The notes beneath the pieces are model-generated. The model was not told the origin of the DNA. It ran no database searches and was given only the letters and a program-made list of their open reading frames with translations. Of a stretch of DNA of 64,000 nucleotides, positions 34,445 to 43,647 are shown in pieces; position 1 is the stretch's first letter; each line of letters begins with the position of its first letter. The position numbers and the translations under genes are program-made. This stretch comes from an uncultured Desulfobulbaceae bacterium (lineage in GTDB: Bacteria > Desulfobacterota > Desulfobulbia > Desulfobulbales > Desulfocapsaceae): assembly GCA_903887485.1 (NCBI GenBank), contig CAISPV010000110.1, positions 1 to 64,000 of the forward strand, in the 5' to 3' direction.

Positions 34445-36292
34445 TCAAGCAGCCAAACAGAGCAATGATGCTTGCGATTCGCTGCGTCTGTTGCTGATGA
34501 TGGCCGAGCCTTTTTTCATCTTGGCCGCCCGTTTGACTTCCGAGGCCAGAAAGGCCAGCTCTCCGTAGGAACTGACCGTGCAATCTTCCGTGCTGACGAT
34601 CCCAATGGACAAGGAAAGCAACGAAATATTACGGAGCTGCCCTTGCCGGTCCGTGGCCTGATAGTACCCATTCACAAATTCCTGTTTCCCATGAAATTCA
34701 GGCAACAATCGTTGCAATCCATTGATGATCTGCTGACAGAGCTGTACTGACGAATGCGGCCGGCTGATCACAATAAAATCATCGCCGCCGATATGGCCGA
34801 CAAAACGAAACTGGTCGATATTACCGCCCGGCTGCACTACATCCACAATAAGTTTGGCGATCCCCTTGATGACCATGTCCCCTTTTTCAAAGCCGTAGTA
34901 ATCGTTGTAGGGCTTGAAATCATCAATATCCACATAGCACACATCAAAGGTCACCCTTTGCTCAATCAGACTGGTCACTGTGCGCTGGATAAACTCATTG
35001 CCGGGAAGCCCCGTGAGTGGGCTCGCCCCTTTGGCCAACTGGATGCTTTTCTGGGTAATGGCATCAAGCAAGTTATGAATGGCAACGGAGCCCTGATATT
35101 TGCCATTCTTGCTCACACAGAGATCATCGTACAAAGAGATCCCGCGCCGTCCCTGGATCAGGCGCACCACCTCTTCCACCGGGGTCGTAGCCTCTACCAG
35201 CAGGAAATCAGGCTCCAGCACGTCCTTGAGCAGCCGGTGTTGGGAAAGGGCGTAGCCAAACCCATGCGGCCCGATCATGTGCTGCTCCAGAAAACGCATG
35301 CGGGGCAACATACCCATTACCCGCTCTTGCGCAACAACCGGTATCCCCTGCAGATTGTTATCACTGTGAAAACGCTTAAACGCCGCCATCACAGGTTCTG
35401 CGGGGCCAAGAGGTTCCACATACTGGCAGATACTGCCGATCACACAGGAAGAAACCAGAGAATCAGCGCAGTCATAGACATCATTGCGCTGGCCGGGAAT
35501 ATCGACACATCTATCCGACAACCCCGGCCCCGGACGCTCAAGATAATAGCCCTGAAAAAGGTCAATGCCGAAACGGGAGACGATCTCCATCTCTTCCCGG
35601 CGCTCAATCCCCTCGGCAATAACCATGATGCCCAGCTTATGACAGACGGTGGCCATGGCATCCACCAGGTTATACTTAAAGGGAAAGCGATCGAGCTCAT
35701 CAATAAAATGGCGGTCAATCTTGACATAGTCAGGCTGGACAATGGACAGCATCTTCAGCCCGCCATATCCTACGCCGAAATCGTCAATGGCAATCTTGTA
35801 GCCCCGCTTGCGATAATGTTCTATTGACCGTTGAAAAAGATCATAGTTTTTGATGGCCTCCTGCTCGGTGATCTCCAGCACAATCCTGTCTTTAGGAATA
35901 CCGCACTCCTCGGCCAGACGATCGGTGACCCCTCCCCGATGATCTGGGTGAACGAGGGTACCGGGACAGATATTCAGATAGAGGTAGGCGTTTTTTTGCA
36001 GGAAACCCAACTCGGCCGCCCGGCAAAAGGCATTTTCCCGGCACTGCATATCAAGAGACGCTATGATGCCTTCAGCCTGGGCCTTGGCAAACAATTTAGA
36101 GATATCAAAATGGGGAGCAGCGCCGTCCCGAACCCTGGCCAAGGCCTCATAGCCGTAGATCTCGCCGTTCTGCCGGGAAAATATCGGCTGAAACCAGGAA
36201 GTAAGGCTGTTGGTATCCAGAAGGTGGAACAACAGATCCCGCGACACCGTTGTCTGCACATTTTTCTCAAACATGGCTGATTCTAAAAACAT
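34445..36292 (-). CDS. c-di-GMP phosphodiesterase-type protein (EAL-CBS2-GGDEF)
   Basis: 615 residues, cytoplasmic. The N-terminal EAL domain is intact: IYGYEALARVR, LYLNICPGTL, IVLEITEQEA, IAIDDFGVGYGG, VKIDRHF and FQGYYLERP. A CBS pair follows (~280-410), then a GGDEF domain whose motif reads GGDDF (HIGGDDFIVI), a change that may lower cyclase activity. A predicted phosphodiesterase with CBS-mediated nucleotide control. AGGAGGT eight nt upstream fixes the start. A degenerate duplicate of its first codons lies at 38283-38333. Confidence 0.92.
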   Translation of the reverse strand: MFLESAMFEKNVQTTVSRDLLFHLLDTNSLTSWFQPIFSRQNGEIYGYEALARVRDGAAPHFDISKLFAKAQAEGIIASLDMQCRENAFCRAAELGFLQKNAYLYLNICPGTLVHPDHRGGVTDRLAEECGIPKDRIVLEITEQEAIKNYDLFQRSIEHYRKRGYKIAIDDFGVGYGGLKMLSIVQPDYVKIDRHFIDELDRFPFKYNLVDAMATVCHKLGIMVIAEGIERREEMEIVSRFGIDLFQGYYLERPGPGLSDRCVDIPGQRNDVYDCADSLVSSCVIGSICQYVEPLGPAEPVMAAFKRFHSDNNLQGIPVVAQERVMGMLPRMRFLEQHMIGPHGFGYALSQHRLLKDVLEPDFLLVEATTPVEEVVRLIQGRRGISLYDDLCVSKNGKYQGSVAIHNLLDAITQKSIQLAKGASPLTGLPGNEFIQRTVTSLIEQRVTFDVCYVDIDDFKPYNDYYGFEKGDMVIKGIAKLIVDVVQPGGNIDQFRFVGHIGGDDFIVISRPHSSVQLCQQIINGLQRLLPEFHGKQEFVNGYYQATDRQGQLRNISLLSLSIGIVSTEDCTVSSYGELAFLASEVKRAAKMKKGSAIISNRRSESQASLLCLAA

Positions 36293-36428
36293 CGTTTTAT
36301 ACCTCCTGAATATTCAAGATTACCCGGAAAAGCAGAGAACAAACCACTCAACAGATCGGGAAAAGACATAAACCCGTAGGCCTTTTCTAACGACACCGGG
36401 CCAGAGCCACGACCTCCAGCTCTGGCCA
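36221..36428. repeat. ~205-bp direct repeat, copy B
   Basis: Covers the first codons of the EAL-CBS-GGDEF gene, its ribosome site and the spacer. It aligns over its whole length, with only small indels, to 38281-38486. I judge roughly three-quarters of positions identical by eye. The PstS-OmpA fusion gene lies between the two copies. Confidence 0.8.
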
Positions 36429-36431
36429 CAA
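36387..36431 (-). pseudogene. tail relic of the small Cys-rich protein gene
   Basis: On the - strand this reads WPELEVVALARCR then stop, matching the last residues (WPELEVVTLARCR) of the small protein at 38444-38671. Only the tail is present here, just 5' of the EAL-CBS-GGDEF gene. Confidence 0.65.
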
Positions 36432-36454
36432 GCATTTTATTCTTAAACAATGGC

Positions 36455-38212
36455 TTACCGTTGACTAACTTCGGGTCTTGCTCTGTACAACCAGACTTCC
36501 ACCCGGCGATTTTTAGCCAGACTTGCCGGTTCATCTTCACGCGGGTCAAGCAGAAGCGATGGTATTGCCCCAAAGCCAGTTGCGACTTCCACCTTCAAAC
36601 CTTCTGCCTCCAACTGTTCTTTAACCTTGCCGGCTCGTTGTTTGGAAAGCCCAAGATTCTTCGTCGCATCACCTTTCGGATCAGCGAAACCAACCAGAAT
36701 GAGCTTTGCCCCGGCAAATTCCGGTCCGGTTAGTTTTGTTGATAAACGTCCGACATCGCGAAAAGCTCGATTGTCAAGCTCAAACGAGCCAGACTGGAAA
36801 CGAAAATTCAGAGGTGTGTCCATACGGTCTGCATTCCGTATCAACTCTTTATAACCTTTAGGAATAGCAGGGTCAGTCAGCAGGCGTTGCTTGTCTGTAT
36901 CCCCATCCATTGCAGATCTGGCGGCTATTGCCTTATCATTCTCACCCAGATTGAGTCCTACCGAACCAGCAGCGCTCACCACGTTCTGGCCTTCATTGCT
37001 CAAAGCAAATTGAATGAATTCGACAGCCAACGGTTTTAGCTGATTGACCTGGTACAGGAAGAGACGACGAGCGAGCGGATAGTCTTCAGTCTTGATCGTA
37101 AAACGGGTAGGGGCAAGCGCATTCACATTGTCAGCCATACTGACTTTCACAGGTTTGGATATGCCGATATAATTCAGGCCGATAAAACCAATTCCGTTCA
37201 AATCACTCGCCACATTTGAAGATAACACCTTGCTGTCCTCGAAACATTTCAGGTTTTCTCCTTTGTCACAATCAAGTTCTTTTCCAGATAAAACCAGCGA
37301 TTTGAAGGTATCATAGGTGCCGGACTGATGATCGCGTGAGTATATGTTAATTTTTCCTGCCGAACCACCCACTGCTGACCAGTCGGTAATCTCACCAAGG
37401 AAAATTTTTCTGATCTTCTCCACACTCAGCTTGTCAATGGCGTTATTGGGGTTGACGATAACCGCCAAGCCATCAAGCGCAATAATATGCTCTTGCGACC
37501 TTGATGACAGATTACCCAAGTGATTTGCCTGAAACTTCTCGATAATCTCTTTCTTGACCGGACTCGAAGACATGCCGACATCACAGTACCCGCCCAACAA
37601 ACCGACCTTCTTGTTTTTATCAGTCTCATCAAATGCCGTACTGGAACCGTGAGCCTTGATTTCAATTGCATCGGATTCAATCGCACCCGGCTTTTTACCT
37701 TTAATCAGTACCTCCAGATCAGTTAATGGGACTGTTTTAATCTCTGTATAGCCCTTTTCCTTCATGAAATTTTCAGCCAAAGCAGGGGCAAGTTTTGCCC
37801 CAATAGTATTAGAACCGTGTAACCTGAGGATGATATTAGGAGTTGACTGCTTTGCTTTGTTTGGTACAGGCAACGGTGAAGTTGGCTGGACCATGGCCAC
37901 GGCAGTGGGTGGCGGCGCTGGTGCAACAAGGGTGCTTGTTGTTTGAGGTGCAATCGGATAGCCGACAAGTTTCCAAACGGAAAAACCGCCAACTCCTGCT
38001 AACAGCAGCAAAGGCAATACCAGCAAAACCCATTGAGGTATTTTGGATAGCAATCCCCCACGTCTTTCCATCTCCGGTAATGATATAGAGGGACGTAGCG
38101 GCATACTGCATTCCGTACAGAAAAAATTATCTTCTGTTGAGTCAATTACATAATGCCTGTCTGCCAATGTGCATTTGCCATGATTAGCACATATCCCAAG
38201 TTTTCTTTCCAT
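36455..38212 (-). CDS. zinc-ribbon / PstS-like / OmpA-like fusion membrane protein
   Basis: 585 residues. An N-terminal four-cysteine cluster (C8, C14, C32, C35; FFCTECSMPL) looks like a treble-clef or zinc ribbon on the cytoplasmic side. A transmembrane helix lies at ~58-84. A Pro-rich linker follows. Then comes a periplasmic phosphate-binding-protein domain (LHGSNTIGAKLAPALAE; SRDHQSGTYDTFKSLV) and a C-terminal OmpA peptidoglycan-binding domain (LILVGFADPKGDATKNLGLS). GGAGGT before the ATG fixes the start. No pst transporter genes are near. It may sense phosphate or another anion while tethered to the cell wall. The gene lies between ~205-bp direct repeats. Confidence 0.85.
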   Translation of the reverse strand: MERKLGICANHGKCTLADRHYVIDSTEDNFFCTECSMPLRPSISLPEMERRGGLLSKIPQWVLLVLPLLLLAGVGGFSVWKLVGYPIAPQTTSTLVAPAPPPTAVAMVQPTSPLPVPNKAKQSTPNIILRLHGSNTIGAKLAPALAENFMKEKGYTEIKTVPLTDLEVLIKGKKPGAIESDAIEIKAHGSSTAFDETDKNKKVGLLGGYCDVGMSSSPVKKEIIEKFQANHLGNLSSRSQEHIIALDGLAVIVNPNNAIDKLSVEKIRKIFLGEITDWSAVGGSAGKINIYSRDHQSGTYDTFKSLVLSGKELDCDKGENLKCFEDSKVLSSNVASDLNGIGFIGLNYIGISKPVKVSMADNVNALAPTRFTIKTEDYPLARRLFLYQVNQLKPLAVEFIQFALSNEGQNVVSAAGSVGLNLGENDKAIAARSAMDGDTDKQRLLTDPAIPKGYKELIRNADRMDTPLNFRFQSGSFELDNRAFRDVGRLSTKLTGPEFAGAKLILVGFADPKGDATKNLGLSKQRAGKVKEQLEAEGLKVEVATGFGAIPSLLLDPREDEPASLAKNRRVEVWLYRARPEVSQR

Positions 38213-38280
38213 GCTTTACCTCCGTCTTAAAAAATAAATTGTTTAAATCAATGGTTGTCTAATGGATGCCATGAATTCAA

Positions 38281-38486
38281 AAGATGGAGCAACAGGTACT
38301 GCGACACCGTCGCCTACACTTTTTCTCAACATGGTTAATTGCTAAAAGCGTATTTTTATGTCACCTGCATATTCAAAATTACTCGGAAATGCAGGGAGCC
38401 GATCACACGACAGATGATAATAAGAAGAACCCGCAGCTTTTCCCTAACGACACCGAGCCAGGGTCACGACCTCTAACTCCGGCCAG
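38281..38486. repeat. ~205-bp direct repeat, copy A
   Basis: Diverged direct duplicate of 36221-36428. It overlaps the 3' end of the small Cys-rich gene and a degenerate copy of the EAL gene start. Confidence 0.8.
38283..38333 (-). pseudogene. degenerate duplicate of the EAL-CBS-GGDEF gene start
   Basis: On the - strand an ATG is followed by sequence aligning to the codons for MFEKNVQTTVSRDLLFHL, but single-base losses shift the frame, and homology ends at 38281. Only the first ~17 codons exist. Confidence 0.65.
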
Positions 38487-38671
38487 AAACATCTATCATG
38501 CAGAGGCGGAAAAGATTGAAAAAAAACCGGGCACTGCTCATGCCTGCCGGCCTTGCAGTAGTTTTCAAGTTCCTGCACACTCGGGACATACGGTATTCCA
38601 TGGAATGAACAACTGGCCACCGACCAGGTATTATTGGCAGGGGTGTAGCAGGAAAGATATTTACAGGGCAT
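38444..38671 (-). CDS. small Cys-rich protein (75 aa)
   Basis: A near-perfect ribosome site (GGAGG) precedes the ATG at 38671. The product starts MPCKYLSC and contains ASCSFHGIPYVPSVQELENY followed by CKAGRHEQCPVF. The spaced Cys/His residues suggest a metal- or Fe-S-binding mini-protein; I recall similar 50-80-residue proteins with 'YxPS..EL..YC...H..CP' in sulfate- and metal-reducing bacteria. The last 14 codons lie in the 205-bp repeat, whose other copy at 36387 retains just this tail. The ancestral order was probably this gene directly upstream of the EAL-CBS-GGDEF gene. Confidence 0.7.
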   Translation of the reverse strand: MPCKYLSCYTPANNTWSVASCSFHGIPYVPSVQELENYCKAGRHEQCPVFFQSFPPLHDRCFWPELEVVTLARCR

Positions 38672-38894
38672 GACGTTCCTCCATAATTCGCTTTTTTTTA
38701 TTGTGCGTTCATGAAAAGGAAAATAGCGCCCCTGTATTAAGATGGGGTTAAAATGGAGTTATTTTTCCGTAATGTAAACAGAAAGGCAGCTACATCTGAA
38801 TAGACATCTGAGTTACCACCCCCGCGAAAATGGTAATGGACACGATCCGGGTTATGGGATAAATTATTCTTTCCAATCTTAAACAACCTGTCCC

Positions 38895-41800
38895 ATGGGG
38901 AACGCTTCACGGTCATTCGCCATCCTGCAGCCAGCCATGCAAACATCCATACCACCCGACACCATGACCACCACATCCGTTGAACTTATCGCCCGCTATC
39001 AGGCCCTCGCCGCTCTGGAGCAAACCATTGTCCGCCTGCTCTGCCTCAACATCGGGACCATGCGCCAGGACGAACTGCTTAGCTGTCTGGAGCGTCTTGA
39101 TCTTCGCAACCAGAAAAAATGGTACCCGGAGCGCAAAGAGATTGCCGCGGCCCTGCACCGGCTCGAAGAAGCCGAACTGACCTGTAAACAAAAAGGGATG
39201 GCCAGCCATCAACCGCTGCTCAGAGGCCATGTCCTTCTTGATCTCCTTGACCACAATCTTTTTACCACGCTCAACGATTGCCTGACCGCCCTTTACCAAA
39301 ACGCCAAACCCGCCTGGAATCGTTTTTTCCCATCCCTTGACCATGCCCTGCGGATCCTGCAGGGGCAGATCTTCGACCAGTCGATATCCATGACCGGGGT
39401 GCAAAAGACCATCGACACCATCTATCATGAATTTGGTCATGTCATGGATTCTCATCCATTCAACACCCTGTTCGGTTCGCCCCTCTCCTTGCCGCTCCTG
39501 CGCCACTCACCCCACCGCCAAACCATTGGCCGCCATTTTCTTGAAGATGCCCTCAACTCCATGCAGCCCAACCCCGAACTCGCGGCCTTCCTGTTTGAGG
39601 ATTTTCGCAGTGCGCCCATGACCGGTTCTCCCCTGTCCCTGATCCTGTATCTGCTCGTGACCGGCAAGATGGATCAAGCCATGGAGCTCGTCAATCTATC
39701 CTGGCCTGACCACTTTTCCACCAGCCGGAAGAGCGGCCAGGCAACCATCCATTTTCTCCAGGGACGATACGAAGCGGCCAACCAGCTCTTTGCCGAGGCC
39801 CTGGTAGAGATTAAAAAATACACGGGAAAACGAAAAACAATCATTTTCGGGATCCCCGGCATCTTCCACCTCTGCTCGCTCTTGGCCATCCCTGGGATGC
39901 AGAACCTGAAGACAGGCACTGATCTGGTGGAAACCGCTCACAAGCAGGAGCTGCTGCCGGATGGAATCACCAACAACCTCAAGATCGTCTTTGCCCAGCA
40001 AGAAGGCCAACCGCATGGAGAAGGGTATTGGGATAAAAACAACTTATCCCAATATCCCCTACACCAATTCCTGTATTTCCTCAGCCTCTGGTGGGCTTAC
40101 CGGGAGAAGGCATACCAGGTGCTGCCCAAGCTGTGCGAGCCCCTTTACCTCAATGCCATTAAAAATGGTTACCCCTGGATCGCCGCCGAATGCGCGGCCC
40201 TCCTGGCGGCCATGGGCCGGGAGACAAGCAACAACAAAAAGCTGGCGGATGATCTCCATAAGCGTTGCCAAACCACCAGTTGCGTTCCCATCGTCCAGCC
40301 CAAGGACAAGAACACCCAGCGTCTGCAGGCCCTGCTGGCCCTGATTGCCAAGGATAGTTTGCCGGGAAATGCGGCGGTCCCCAATGGTCAACGGCTGATC
40401 TGGATGTTCTCCTACTACCCATCAAAAAGTTACTGTATTCTCGCCCCGGTTCTGCAGAAGATGGGAAAAACCGGCAAGTGGAGCAAGGGGAGGGGTGTCG
40501 CCCTCAAGACCCTGTACGAGCAGTTTGAAAAGATGGAGGGCCTGAGCGACCAGGACCGGCGTATGTGCCGAACCCTTATCTACAATCGCCAATATTATTA
40601 CTACGAGGATGCCTACCAGTTCGATATGAAGAAGACCCTGGTTGCGGCCATTGACCACCCCCTCCTGTTCCTGGCGGATACCCCCGGGGTGCAGGTTGAA
40701 CTGATGCGGGGCGAGCTGGAGTTGCGGATCACCAAAAAAGACGACAAACTCACCCTCGCCCTGTGGCCACCCCCGCCCGCAGCCGCTACCACTGCCTTTC
40801 TCCAGCGGGAGAGCGGTACCTCCTTCAAGGTCTATGAGATCAAGCCGGCCCAGGCCAACCTGGCCACCCTGCTCAGTGAGCAACTGGTTCTGCCCGCAAG
40901 CGCCACCGAGCAGGTGCGGGAGTTGGCCTCCTCCCTGTCGGCCATGGTCACGGTTCATTCCGATGTGGGCGGCGGTCAGGAGGTGGAAGAGGTGGATTCA
41001 GACCCCCGGCCTCATCTCCAGTTGCTTCCCTTTCAGGACGGATTGCGGGCCGAGATCCTGGTCAGGCCGATCAGCACCGGCGGCTCCTGGCTTCAACCGG
41101 GCCAAGGCGGGGCTATTGTCTTTGGTGAGCAGGAGGGTAAACGAGTGCAGGCCAGGCGTGATCTGGCCAAGGAATCGAACCACCGCGACCGGCTCCTTGA
41201 AACCTGTCCGATCATGACTCATACCGAAGAGGTGGATGGCCAGTTTTTCTTTCCCGAACCGGCTGCCAGCCTGGAACTGCTCTGTCAACTGCGGCAGTTT
41301 CCCGATTGCACCCTGCACTGGCCAAAGGGCCAGACCTTTTCCCTGCGGGCGGAGACCGGCTTTAACAACCTCTCCCTGCACATCAAAAAAGATCGCGACT
41401 GGTTTGCCGCCTCGGGCGGCCTGCAGGTGGATGGGGAGACCGTCCTTGATCTGCAGAAGCTCCTGGGTCTGCTCGACCAGGCCAAGGGCCGCTTTATCCC
41501 CCTGGAGGACGGCTCCTTCCTGGCCTTGACCAAGGCCCTGCAAAAACGGCTGGAGGAATTTCGTACCTATTCGGAAAAGGGCAAGGACGGGATTCGCTTC
41601 AATCCCCTGGCGGCGCTGGCCCTCGATGACCTGACCTCAGAGGCGTCCGTGGACGGCGACAAAGAGTGGCAGGCCCACAAGAACAGGCTGGCCGAAGTTG
41701 TACAACCCCCTGTCCCCTCGACGCTCACCGCCACCTTACGTGACTACCAGCGCCAAGGCTTTTCCTGGCTGGCCCAGCTCAGCCACTGGCGGATGGGGGC

Positions 41801-43127
41801 CTGTCTCGCCGATGACATGGGCCTGGGCAAGACCATCCAGGCCCTGGCCGCCATCCTCCTCCGCGCTCCCAAGGGGCCGACCCTGGTGGTCGCCCCCCTG
41901 TCGGTGGCCGGCAATTGGCAAGAGGAGGCCGGCCGTTTCGCCCCCACCCTGCAGGTCAAGATCTTTGGCCAGGGTGATCGCCAGGAGATGCTGGCCGGTC
42001 TTGGCCCTTTTGACCTGCTGATCTCAAGTTACGGCCTGCTCCAGGTGGATGGAGAACGGCTGGCCGGGGTCGCCTGGCAGACCGTGGTCCTCGACGAGGC
42101 CCAGGCCATCAAAAACCGCCAGACCAAAAGGGCCAAGGCGGCCATGGCCCTGAATGCGGAATTCCGCATCATCACCACCGGCACCCCCCTGGAGAATCAT
42201 CTGGGCGAGTTGTGGGCCCTCTTTCACTTCATCAACCCCGGCCTGCTCAGCACCCATCAACGCTTCACCGAGAACTTTGCCACCCCCATTGAGCGCGACA
42301 AGGACCGTAATCGCCTGCAGCAGTTGCAGCGACTGATCCACCCCTTCATCCTCCGGCGCATGAAAAATGAGGTCCTCCAGGAGCTGCCGGCCAAGACCGA
42401 GATCACCCTGCAGGTGGAGATGTCCGTTCAGGAGGCAACACTCTACGAGGCCCAGCGTCAGACTGCCCTTGCCAGGCTGGAAAGTGACGGCAATGGTCAG
42501 GGTGACACCCAGCACCTGCAGATCCTAGCCGAGATCATGAAACTGCGCCGCCTCTGCTGCAATCCGGCCCTGGTCCTGCCGGAGGCCGGTATTGAAAGCT
42601 CCAAGCTCAAGGTCTTTGGTGATATCCTGGCCGAGATGCTGGAAAACAGACACAAGGCTCTGGTCTTCAGCCAGTTTATCGACCACCTGGCCATCATCCG
42701 CACCTTGCTGGATGAGAAAAAAATCCCCTACCAGTACCTGGACGGGTCAACTTCAGCCGCGCAACGCAAGGAGCGGATCGCCGCCTTCCAATCGGGGATA
42801 GGTGAGGTTTTTCTGATCAGCCTCAAGGCAGGCGGCTCCGGCCTGAATCTGACCGCCGCCGACTATGTGATCCACATGGACCCGTGGTGGAATCCGGCGG
42901 TAGAAGACCAGGCCTCGGACCGGGCCCACCGCATCGGTCAGGAAAGACCGGTCACCGTCTATCGGCTGGTGATGAAGGACAGCATTGAGGAGCAAATCAT
43001 CGGCCTGCACAAAGACAAGCGTGATCTTGCCGACTCGCTGCTGGAAGGCGCCGATGTTGCCGGTAAACTGAACGCGGGCGAACTGCTCGCCCTGCTCCGT
43101 GACAGCGGCCGGAAAGAAGGGATATGA
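38895..43127 (+). CDS. SNF2-family DNA helicase/translocase with a ~940-aa unassigned N-terminal region
   Basis: 1410 residues. The C-terminal ~460 hold the complete SNF2 engine: LRDYQRQGFSWL, Walker A DDMGLGKTIQ, TLVVAPLSVAGNW, the DEAQ box (VVLDEAQAIKN), TGTPLENHLGELW, KALVFSQFIDH, LKAGGSGLNLT and the final DRAHRIGQERPV. The N-terminal two-thirds are helical with repeat-like stretches at ~230-460 (MDQAMELVN, GRYEAANQLFAEALVEI) that resemble TPR-type helices. Such proteins remodel protein-DNA or RNA-polymerase complexes. No ribosome site decides among ATGs at 38895, 38937 and 38964. No methylase, nuclease or other defence partner adjoins it, so it is probably chromosomal maintenance. Confidence 0.9.
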   Translation: MGNASRSFAILQPAMQTSIPPDTMTTTSVELIARYQALAALEQTIVRLLCLNIGTMRQDELLSCLERLDLRNQKKWYPERKEIAAALHRLEEAELTCKQKGMASHQPLLRGHVLLDLLDHNLFTTLNDCLTALYQNAKPAWNRFFPSLDHALRILQGQIFDQSISMTGVQKTIDTIYHEFGHVMDSHPFNTLFGSPLSLPLLRHSPHRQTIGRHFLEDALNSMQPNPELAAFLFEDFRSAPMTGSPLSLILYLLVTGKMDQAMELVNLSWPDHFSTSRKSGQATIHFLQGRYEAANQLFAEALVEIKKYTGKRKTIIFGIPGIFHLCSLLAIPGMQNLKTGTDLVETAHKQELLPDGITNNLKIVFAQQEGQPHGEGYWDKNNLSQYPLHQFLYFLSLWWAYREKAYQVLPKLCEPLYLNAIKNGYPWIAAECAALLAAMGRETSNNKKLADDLHKRCQTTSCVPIVQPKDKNTQRLQALLALIAKDSLPGNAAVPNGQRLIWMFSYYPSKSYCILAPVLQKMGKTGKWSKGRGVALKTLYEQFEKMEGLSDQDRRMCRTLIYNRQYYYYEDAYQFDMKKTLVAAIDHPLLFLADTPGVQVELMRGELELRITKKDDKLTLALWPPPPAAATTAFLQRESGTSFKVYEIKPAQANLATLLSEQLVLPASATEQVRELASSLSAMVTVHSDVGGGQEVEEVDSDPRPHLQLLPFQDGLRAEILVRPISTGGSWLQPGQGGAIVFGEQEGKRVQARRDLAKESNHRDRLLETCPIMTHTEEVDGQFFFPEPAASLELLCQLRQFPDCTLHWPKGQTFSLRAETGFNNLSLHIKKDRDWFAASGGLQVDGETVLDLQKLLGLLDQAKGRFIPLEDGSFLALTKALQKRLEEFRTYSEKGKDGIRFNPLAALALDDLTSEASVDGDKEWQAHKNRLAEVVQPPVPSTLTATLRDYQRQGFSWLAQLSHWRMGACLADDMGLGKTIQALAAILLRAPKGPTLVVAPLSVAGNWQEEAGRFAPTLQVKIFGQGDRQEMLAGLGPFDLLISSYGLLQVDGERLAGVAWQTVVLDEAQAIKNRQTKRAKAAMALNAEFRIITTGTPLENHLGELWALFHFINPGLLSTHQRFTENFATPIERDKDRNRLQQLQRLIHPFILRRMKNEVLQELPAKTEITLQVEMSVQEATLYEAQRQTALARLESDGNGQGDTQHLQILAEIMKLRRLCCNPALVLPEAGIESSKLKVFGDILAEMLENRHKALVFSQFIDHLAIIRTLLDEKKIPYQYLDGSTSAAQRKERIAAFQSGIGEVFLISLKAGGSGLNLTAADYVIHMDPWWNPAVEDQASDRAHRIGQERPVTVYRLVMKDSIEEQIIGLHKDKRDLADSLLEGADVAGKLNAGELLALLRDSGRKEGI

Positions 43128-43138
43128 TTGATGACGGA

Positions 43139-43258
43139 TTATTTTTTGCGGGCAATACAGCAGGTGCTGACAGAGGTCACCGGGACACCCTCCGCAGCGC
43201 CAAAATGGGTCAGATACTCTCGCTCAAAACGCTAGAGGTTGGGCCTGGTCCAGCGATG
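43139..43258 (-). pseudogene. bioC: bioC 3'-end relic
   Basis: The - strand frame reads RWTRPNL, then TAG, then RFEREYLTHFGAAEGVPVTS and CCIARKK. This matches the last 38 residues of the intact bioC at 46445-47242. The surrounding DNA also matches (43126-43258 versus 46432-46564). An in-frame stop and missing upstream part show it is a fragment. Confidence 0.85.
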
Positions 43259-43317
43259 ACCAATACACATATTTCTTGATCGATTACTTCATCAACGATG
43301 ACGGTAACCGCTGGCCC

Positions 43318-43647
43318 TTATGGTGCGAATATTTCAGCAATGACTGACAACACATCTGCCTTTGTTTTTGGGTCAATCTCGCCGAGTTTGTGAACCAATC
43401 GCGATTTGTCAATGGTTCTGATTTGGTCAAGCACTACCTGCCCATCCTTACCATCGAAAGAACAAGTTACTCTGGTAGGGTAGTCTCTGCCTTTGGTAGT
43501 CATGGGGGCAACGATAACTGTAGCAACATAACGGTTCATTTCGTCTGGTGAAATTATAAGACATGGCCGAGTCTTACGAATTTCGCGCCCGACCGTGGGA
43601 TCAAGGCTGACCAAGTAGACCTCAAAGCGTTTGACTACCATTGCCAT
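43318..43647 (-). CDS. mazF: MazF/PemK-family endoribonuclease toxin
   Basis: CcdB/PemK fold: KRFEVYLVSLDPTVGREIRK, RPCLIISPDEMN, the TTKG loop in IVAPMTTKGRDYPTRV, VVLDQIRTIDKSRLV and LGEIDPKTKADVLSVIAEI. These are the RNA-binding and catalytic segments of MazF mRNA interferases. The start at 43647 (MAMVVKRF) has GAGG just upstream. The frame extends to 43662, and 43641 is also possible. It overlaps the antitoxin stop by a few nucleotides, so the two are coupled. Confidence 0.9.
   Translation of the reverse strand: MAMVVKRFEVYLVSLDPTVGREIRKTRPCLIISPDEMNRYVATVIVAPMTTKGRDYPTRVTCSFDGKDGQVVLDQIRTIDKSRLVHKLGEIDPKTKADVLSVIAEIFAP

Noticed and set aside
38737-38976. 79-residue - strand frame upstream of the helicase
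   Set aside because: No ribosome site, Trp/Arg-rich composition typical of chance frames, and it overlaps the helicase start.
43259-43347. Plus-strand frame with DQYTYFLIDYFINDDGNRW
   Set aside because: Reads like protein, but is short, overlaps the mazF 3' end, and matches no family I know; chance cannot be excluded.
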